NCBI RefSeq assembly: GCF_000765825.2
Contig: NZ_JRPE02000004.1
Coordinates: 1-64,000 of the forward strand
DNA: 64,000 nt
Direction of reading: 5' to 3'
From: Helicobacter magdeburgensis
GTDB lineage: Bacteria > Campylobacterota > Campylobacteria > Campylobacterales > Helicobacteraceae
The notes beneath the pieces were generated by a model, which did not search any database, was not told where the DNA came from, and was given only the letters and a program-made list of their open reading frames with translations. Below are positions 59,042 through 64,000 of the stretch, one piece after another. The position numbers and the translations under genes are program-made. Every line of letters starts with the position of its first letter. Within the stretch, counting starts at the first letter, position 1.

Positions 59042-60853
59042 ATGAGTGAAGTTATAGGCATTAAACATAATCAAAATATTTATGATCTCTGCACCGCAAG
59101 TGAGCTACATATCAATGGGGAAAATATATATTTTGATAACTCTCCTGAATCTTTAGAAATTATCCGCCACTCTTGTGCACACCTTATGGCTCAAGCGATT
59201 AAATCACTCTATCCAGAGGCGAAGTTTTTTGTGGGACCTGTAGTAAATGAGGGCTTTTACTATGATTTTAAAGTAGATTCTAAAATCAGTGAAGAGGACC
59301 TGCCAAGTATTGAATCTAAAATGCTAGAGATTGCTAAAAAAGCCTACCCCATCACAAAATCCACACTTTCACGCAAAGATGCAGAAGCAAAGTTTGCCAA
59401 TGATGAACTCAAACAAGCCGTGATGAGTAAAATCCCTGATGATAAGCTAAGTGTTTATGCACAAGGGGATTTTGAAGATTTATGTCGCGGACCGCATTTG
59501 CCAAATACAAAACTTTTACAGCATTTTAAGCTCACTAAAATCGCTGGGGCTTACCTTGGTGGAGATGAAAAGGCTCAAATGCTTATCCGCATTTATGGCA
59601 TTGCCTTTGCCGATAAACAATCGCTCAAAGATTATCTTTTTGCCATTGAAGAAGCCAAAAAGCGAGACCATCGCAAACTTGGGCAGGAAATGGGACTTTT
59701 TACCTTTTATGAAGACATAGGTGCAGGGCTACCCATTTGGCTACCCAAAGGTGCGAGACTGCGGCAGAATCTTGAGCGATTGCTCACTATCGCCTTAAAT
59801 GAAAGGGGTTATGAGCCTGTAAGGGGACCTGAGATTCTCAAAAGTGATGTGTGGAAAAAAAGCGGACATTATGATAACTATAAAGAAAATATGTATTTTA
59901 CAACCATTGATGAGCAGGAATATGGCATTAAGCCTATGAATTGCGTAGGGCATATCAAAGTCTATCAAAGCTCGCCGCGAAGTTATAGAGAGTTGCCGTT
60001 GCGTTTTTATGAATATGGAATCGTCCATAGACACGAGAAAAGCGGTGTTTTACACGGACTTTTGCGCGTGAGAGAATTTACCCAAGATGATGCGCATATT
60101 TTCTGCCAAACAAACCAAATTAAAGATGAAGTCAATCACATCATAAGCTTTACCAAAAGCATTTTAGACGCCTTTAATTTTGCGTATGAAATGGAGCTAT
60201 CCACACGCCCGGAGAAGTCCATCGGCAGCGATGAAGTATGGGAATCGGCTACAAATGCGCTTAAAAATGCTTTGGAAGAAAATAAAATCGCCTATCAAAT
60301 TGATGAGGGCGGTGGGGCATTTTATGGACCAAAGATTGATATAAAAATTACAGATGCACTCAAACGCAAATGGCAGTGTGGGACGATTCAAGTAGATATG
60401 AATCTCCCTGAACGCTTTAATCTTAGCTACACAGATGAGAATAACGCTCAAGTGCAGCCTGTTATGATACATCGTGCGATTCTTGGCTCGTTTGAACGCT
60501 TTGTGGCAATTTTGACAGAGCATTTTGCCGGTGAGTTTCCACTCTTTATAGCCCCTACACAAGTGATACTTATCCCTATAGGGGACGCACAGCTAGACTA
60601 TGCAAGGGAGTTGCGTGATGAGATTATTAAGATAGGTGGATATGCGGAGATTATGGACAAAAATGAAAGTCTTAATAAAAAAATTAGACTTGCAGAAAAA
60701 CAAAAAGCTCCGCTGATTGTGGTGATTGGAGCAAAGGAAGTGGAAAGCAAGATTCTAGCAATCCGCGATAGGCGAGAGAAGGCTCAATATGAGCTTTCTC
60801 AAGCTGAATTTATTACGACACTAAAAACAAAAATAGGAGAGGTTCGCTTTTGA
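59042..60853 (+). CDS. thrS: Threonine--tRNA ligase
   Basis: A 603-residue class II synthetase. The editing domain has [19 protein letters not shown]; motif 2 is [14 protein letters not shown]; motif 3 is [11 protein letters not shown]; zinc ligands lie in [11 protein letters not shown] and downstream His. The N-terminal TGS domain appears reduced or absent compared with E. coli, as in other epsilon forms. Confidence 0.97.
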   Translation: MSEVIGIKHNQNIYDLCTASELHINGENIYFDNSPESLEIIRHSCAHLMAQAIKSLYPEAKFFVGPVVNEGFYYDFKVDSKISEEDLPSIESKMLEIAKKAYPITKSTLSRKDAEAKFANDELKQAVMSKIPDDKLSVYAQGDFEDLCRGPHLPNTKLLQHFKLTKIAGAYLGGDEKAQMLIRIYGIAFADKQSLKDYLFAIEEAKKRDHRKLGQEMGLFTFYEDIGAGLPIWLPKGARLRQNLERLLTIALNERGYEPVRGPEILKSDVWKKSGHYDNYKENMYFTTIDEQEYGIKPMNCVGHIKVYQSSPRSYRELPLRFYEYGIVHRHEKSGVLHGLLRVREFTQDDAHIFCQTNQIKDEVNHIISFTKSILDAFNFAYEMELSTRPEKSIGSDEVWESATNALKNALEENKIAYQIDEGGGAFYGPKIDIKITDALKRKWQCGTIQVDMNLPERFNLSYTDENNAQVQPVMIHRAILGSFERFVAILTEHFAGEFPLFIAPTQVILIPIGDAQLDYARELRDEIIKIGGYAEIMDKNESLNKKIRLAEKQKAPLIVVIGAKEVESKILAIRDRREKAQYELSQAEFITTLKTKIGEVRF

Positions 60854-61374
60854 GCAGAGAAGAAACATTACTCAATGAAGAGATAAATTTTAAAGAAGTG
60901 CGTTGTGTAGGCGATAATGGAGAGGTGTATGGGATTATCTCCTCCAAAGAAGCTTTGAATCTAGCCAATCAAGCCGGACTTGATCTTGTGCTGATTTCGC
61001 CCAATGCCAAGCCGCCGGTGTGTAAGATTATGGACTATGGCAAGTTCCGCTATCAGGCTGAAAAAAAACAAAAAGAAGCACGCAAAAAGCAAAAGCAAAT
61101 TGAGATTAAAGAGATAAAGCTTTCAACGCAAATTGCACAAAATGATATTAACTACAAAGTCAAACACGCCATTGAATTTTTAGAATCTGGTAAGCACGTG
61201 AAGTTTAAGGTATTTCTCAAACAACGAGAGCTAAGTATCCCACAAGCGGGTATGGATACGCTTCACAAAGTCGCAGCAATGCTTGAAGATATTGCTATTG
61301 CTGAAAAAGAACCAAAGCTTGAGGGCAAATATTTGAATGTGCTTTATGTGCCAAAGAAAAAAGACAAACATTAA
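60850..61374 (+). CDS. infC: Translation initiation factor IF-3
   Basis: A 174-residue IF-3 with the N-terminal domain ([35 protein letters not shown]) and C-terminal domain ([20 protein letters not shown]). It starts at TTG overlapping the thrS stop. Rare starts on infC let IF-3 repress its own translation in other bacteria. Confidence 0.96.
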   Translation: MSREETLLNEEINFKEVRCVGDNGEVYGIISSKEALNLANQAGLDLVLISPNAKPPVCKIMDYGKFRYQAEKKQKEARKKQKQIEIKEIKLSTQIAQNDINYKVKHAIEFLESGKHVKFKVFLKQRELSIPQAGMDTLHKVAAMLEDIAIAEKEPKLEGKYLNVLYVPKKKDKH

Positions 61375-61395
61375 TCTTATGAAAGGAGAGAGATA

Positions 61396-61590
61396 ATGCC
61401 AAAGATGAAAACAAATCGCGGTGCAGCCAAACGCTTTAAGCTAAAGAAAAATGCCATTAAACGCGGAAGTGCGTTTAAAAGCCATATCTTAACAAAGAAA
61501 TCGCATAAGCGTAAGGCAAATTTGAATGCACCAAAATATGTTCACAGCACAAATGTTGATTCTGTAAAAAGTCTGCTTTGTATGGCTTAA
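61396..61590 (+). CDS. rpmI: 50S ribosomal protein L35
   Basis: A 64-residue basic protein: [20 protein letters not shown] and [15 protein letters not shown]. It follows infC after 21 bases with a GGAGAG site. Confidence 0.96.
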   Translation: MPKMKTNRGAAKRFKLKKNAIKRGSAFKSHILTKKSHKRKANLNAPKYVHSTNVDSVKSLLCMA

Positions 61591-61602
61591 GAATCTAAAC
61601 TC

Positions 61603-61625
61603 CCCACTATGCCAAGCATTATGGG
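61603..61625 (+). promoter_or_regulatory. Small hairpin in the rpmI-rplT leader
   Basis: CCCACTATGC and GCATTATGGG pair as 4+4 base pairs around a 2x2 internal loop with a CAA apical loop. L20 represses rpmI-rplT by binding such interrupted stems in other bacteria; this is a candidate site only. Confidence 0.25.
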
Positions 61626-61671
61626 AAAGAGAAGCAAAAAAGCTTACACCTAAAAAGGTAAAGGAGAAAAA

Positions 61672-62025
61672 ATGAGAGTAAAAACAGGCGTTGTCCGAAG
61701 AAGAAGACATAAAAAGATTCTAAAACTTGCGCGAGGCTTTTACAGCGGACGCCGCAAACATTTTAGAAAGGCAAAAGAGCAACTAGAACGCAGTATGTGC
61801 TATGCTTTCCGTGATAGGAAGCAAAAAAAGCGTGATTTTAGAAAGCTATGGATTACGCGTATTAATGCGGCTTGTAAGATGAATGGGATAAGCTATTCTC
61901 GCTTTATCCACGCTTTGAAACTTGCCAATATTGACCTTGATAGGAAGATTCTTGCTGATATGGCGATGAATGACATACAGACATTTAACACTATTATCGC
62001 AAGTGTCAAGGATAAGATTAAATAA
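61672..62025 (+). CDS. rplT: 50S ribosomal protein L20
   Basis: A 117-residue L20, an early 50S assembly protein. [20 protein letters not shown] and [13 protein letters not shown]-like [20 protein letters not shown] are diagnostic. An AAGGAG site precedes the ATG. It ends the thrS-infC run. Confidence 0.97.
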   Translation: MRVKTGVVRRRRHKKILKLARGFYSGRRKHFRKAKEQLERSMCYAFRDRKQKKRDFRKLWITRINAACKMNGISYSRFIHALKLANIDLDRKILADMAMNDIQTFNTIIASVKDKIK

Positions 62026-62031
62026 GGATTT

Positions 62032-62072
62032 TAGATTCTACATTTAGGGCTTATGCCACATTGTAGAATCTA
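62032..62072. repeat. Perfect 11-bp inverted repeat after rplT
   Basis: TAGATTCTACA and TGTAGAATCTA pair perfectly around a 19-base loop, starting 7 bases after the rplT stop. Each arm holds one AGATTCT/AGAATCT heptamer. It may end the secG-rplT transcript; no strong T-run follows. Confidence 0.8.
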
Positions 62073-62169
62073 CTCCTCACAAAAAACCTTCCTTTTAACT
62101 TCAATCAATTTTCAACAATCTCTTTAACAAAGTATTTTCCACAAAAAATGATAGCCTTAATGGACTTTT

Positions 62170-62193
62170 GAGTATTGCTATCTTACAATACTC
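62170..62193. repeat. 8-bp inverted repeat upstream of the metallophosphoesterase gene
   Basis: GAGTATTG and CAATACTC pair around CTATCTTA. A possible -10 hexamer TACAAT (62184-62189) overlaps the right arm, 90 bases before the gene start, so the repeat may be an operator. The remaining 62,073-62,278 shows no gene. Confidence 0.5.
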
Positions 62194-62278
62194 CCCTAGA
62201 AATCAACCCATAAGCTTTGTAAATTACCACGCAACAAGGATTTATTAAAGCTTTCAAACCACTTCAATAAGGATTTTT

Positions 62279-63436
62279 ATGCAAGATGTGCCTGAGTTTG
62301 CCCAAATGCAAAGTGCCATTTTTCCCTTTATGGGTTCTCTGCTTTTTATTATTCTCCATATTTATGTCTATAAAGCATTGTTAAAATCCCTTAGCACCAA
62401 GCCTTTTGTCCGTCTAGTGTGGAAAATTTTTACCATCATTAATGCCCTGCATTGTATAGCATATCTCTTTTTACGTGATAATGCCAATGTCCCGCAGGTA
62501 TATTATTTTCTACTCTCACTTTGTCTTGGCATTACTTTTTTCTTTGTTATGGCAGCTTTAATGTATCAAATCTGCTCACTTTTTATTATGACACTCCGCA
62601 CAAAATCCGCACGCAGTAGGTGGCGACATAGAGTAAAGGTAGGAATATTTTGCCTTAGCCTTGTAATGCTTGTATTTGCCACTTATAATGGCACAAAGAA
62701 GCCAGATATTATCCAACATAGCCTTGAGATTGAAGGGCTTAGCACGCCTCTTAAGGCAGTGGTGCTAAGTGATATTCATATCGGTGGACTTATGGAGCAG
62801 AGCAAAACAAGGCAAATTGTAGAGATGACAAATGCCCTAAATGCCGATGTGATTTTTCTCGTAGGAGATATTGTAGATGCTAAATTAGAAGATGTTAAAA
62901 ATAGCGTAGATGAGCTTAAGAATCTTCAGGCAACACAGGGTGTGTTTTATGTATTAGGTAATCACGAGTATTTTCACGATGTCGAAAATATCCTTGAAAA
63001 ATTAGAATCTTTAGGATTCCATATTCTCATCAATCAAAATTATGTGCTTGATAATACCATTAATATCGCTGGAATAGCAGACTTTATGGGGTGGCGTGTA
63101 GGCTACCTTGAGCCTAATATTGAGCAGACTTTTGAAGGCGTAGATTCTGCCTTGCCTACTATCTTGCTTTCTCATCAACCAAAAGTGATACATTATCTCA
63201 CTCCACCTTATGATAAAGTCAGCCTTGTTGTGAGCGGACACACACACGGGGGGCAGATTTTTCCATTTTCTTTAGCAATGCTTTTGCAACAGCCCTATAT
63301 CTCCGGACTCCACACACTTGAAAATTTAAGCAAAACACAAGTGTATGTTTCCCAAGGTGCAGGATTCTGGGGACCACCTATGCGGATAGGCAGTGAGCGA
63401 GAGATCACCCTCCTTGAACTCCTACCTCCAAAATAA
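62279..63436 (+). CDS. Membrane-anchored metallophosphoesterase
   Basis: A 385-residue protein with about four membrane spans in the first 135 residues, then a calcineurin-like phosphoesterase domain. Metal-binding motifs are clear: Asp165/His167 in LSDIHIGG, VGDIVD near 196, GNHEY near 227 and GHTHGGQ near 320. Family members act on lipids (YkuE/LpxH-like), nucleotides or phosphoproteins; the substrate here is not evident. Confidence 0.85.
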   Translation: MQDVPEFAQMQSAIFPFMGSLLFIILHIYVYKALLKSLSTKPFVRLVWKIFTIINALHCIAYLFLRDNANVPQVYYFLLSLCLGITFFFVMAALMYQICSLFIMTLRTKSARSRWRHRVKVGIFCLSLVMLVFATYNGTKKPDIIQHSLEIEGLSTPLKAVVLSDIHIGGLMEQSKTRQIVEMTNALNADVIFLVGDIVDAKLEDVKNSVDELKNLQATQGVFYVLGNHEYFHDVENILEKLESLGFHILINQNYVLDNTINIAGIADFMGWRVGYLEPNIEQTFEGVDSALPTILLSHQPKVIHYLTPPYDKVSLVVSGHTHGGQIFPFSLAMLLQQPYISGLHTLENLSKTQVYVSQGAGFWGPPMRIGSEREITLLELLPPK

Positions 63437-63482
63437 ATACTGATTTTATTTTTAGGGAAGTTATATTTTGGCTTATCACATA

Positions 63483-63523
63483 AAGATTCTATTTTTATCT
63501 TTAGACACACAAAGTAGAATCTT
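63483..63523. repeat. Perfect 9-bp inverted repeat between convergent genes
   Basis: AAGATTCTA and TAGAATCTT pair around a 23-base loop, between the ends of the metallophosphoesterase gene and the leftward gene at 63,531. Each arm contains one AGATTCT/AGAATCT heptamer. It may end transcription from both sides. Confidence 0.75.
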
Positions 63524-63530
63524 GCAGAGC

Positions 63531-64000
63531 TTAATGAGACAACAAATCTTGTGATGTTGTTGAACTTGGTGCTTGTGGTGTTGATGCCCGTTCTTGCACA
63601 TCTTGCTCTTGCAGCTCATTCTCTTGTGTTGGGGTTAATACTTCTGGCTCCTTGGGAGTGATAATATCCTTGCTAGGGGATTGTTTCTTTTGCATTTTTT
63701 GGGCAAATTTATTTGACAAATAGCAATCCACATACACTCTAAACAAAGGCTCTTGTGCTTCAAAATTTGGCACAATCACAGAAAAATCAGCATTACTATC
63801 AGGCTCAATATCAATGTCAATACTCGTGCTTAGGGAGCTTTTTGGAAAAATGCTATTAAAATATTTCATAAACTTACTATCCTTCTCATCACGCACAGAA
63901 TCTACACTAATCAAACATTCATTAATAGGTGCTCTGCCTTTATTTGTAATATTTCCTGCGACAAAGAAACCTTTTGTATATTGCATAGGATACGCACTCA
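63531..64000 (-). CDS. DUF2393-like protein (N-terminus cut by window edge)
   Basis: The frame is open from the right edge to the stop at 63,531. An internal ATG at 63,986 would give 151 residues, but the frame continues upstream without a stop (codons for S-A-Y-P precede it), so the true start is probably outside. FFVAGNITNKGRAPINECLI and the NADFSVIVPNFEAQEPLFRV region resemble DUF2393 proteins, which usually have N-terminal membrane spans. The C-terminus is Gln/Ser/Pro/Glu-rich. Function is unknown. Confidence 0.55.
   Translation of the reverse strand, partial: SAYPMQYTKGFFVAGNITNKGRAPINECLISVDSVRDEKDSKFMKYFNSIFPKSSLSTSIDIDIEPDSNADFSVIVPNFEAQEPLFRVYVDCYLSNKFAQKMQKKQSPSKDIITPKEPEVLTPTQENELQEQDVQERASTPQAPSSTTSQDLLSH

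Overview
The window looks like chromosomal DNA of a Helicobacter, probably an enterohepatic species. The AT-rich base composition, the epsilonproteobacterial gene orders (one S10-spc-alpha cluster lacking rpmD; rplI-hslV-hslU-era-csd6; fmt-birA-parA-parB-atpF'FHAGDC-exbBD-tonB-tolB-pal-cpoB-slyD; secG-frr-thrS-infC-rpmI-rplT) and homopolymeric C/G tracts all fit. No rRNA, CRISPR array, insertion sequence or prophage is visible. There is no gene-free stretch longer than about 300 bases.

Layout. 1-2,863 (leftward): the first 26 bases of an unknown gene with a 14-C tract upstream, then pabA and a pabB-pabC fusion (folate precursor). 3,057-16,924 (leftward): 29 ribosomal, rpoA, secY, map and infA genes, with a near-consensus promoter at the head and an intrinsic terminator at the tail. 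17,110-18,212: a CgtA-type beta-1,4-GalNAc transferase gene split by a C10 tract and apparently phase-OFF. 18,232-26,173 (leftward): a three-domain LplT/PlsC/Aas-like lipid protein, then csd6, era, hslUV and rplI. 26,230-26,922: a YgjP-type metallopeptidase. 26,952-30,742 (leftward): lolA, trpE and a trpG-trpD fusion. 30,927-35,150 (rightward): secA, a LolC/E-type permease and an RRM protein. 35,346-40,489 (leftward): a nickel-type ABC importer, nikA, nikB, a nikC-nikD fusion and nikE. 40,707-56,596 (rightward): fcl-proB-fmt-birA-parA-parB, then ATP synthase and the Tol-Pal envelope system, ending in slyD. 56,633-62,025: selC (tRNA-Sec), fliQ, murB, secG-frr-thrS-infC-rpmI-rplT. 62,279-64,000: a metallophosphoesterase and a partial DUF2393-like gene.

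Most of the content is housekeeping. Two things stand out. (1) Two long C/G tracts look like contingency switches: one sits inside cgtA, where C8 or C11 would restore the frame, and one lies upstream of the gene at the left edge. (2) The heptamer AGAATCT/AGATTCT, which contains a GANTC site, is spread through the window at roughly ten or more times its expected frequency. It occurs in all reading frames, is dense in linkers and low-complexity extensions (L22 tail, Era N-terminus, LolC/E insert, NikC-NikD linker), and forms perfect inverted pairs just after several stop codons. I know of no described role for it. A nickel theme (NikABCDE plus a His/Cys-rich SlyD tail) and selenocysteine use (selC) are also supported. 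Gene functions are inferred from recognised motifs and gene order; no database search was run.
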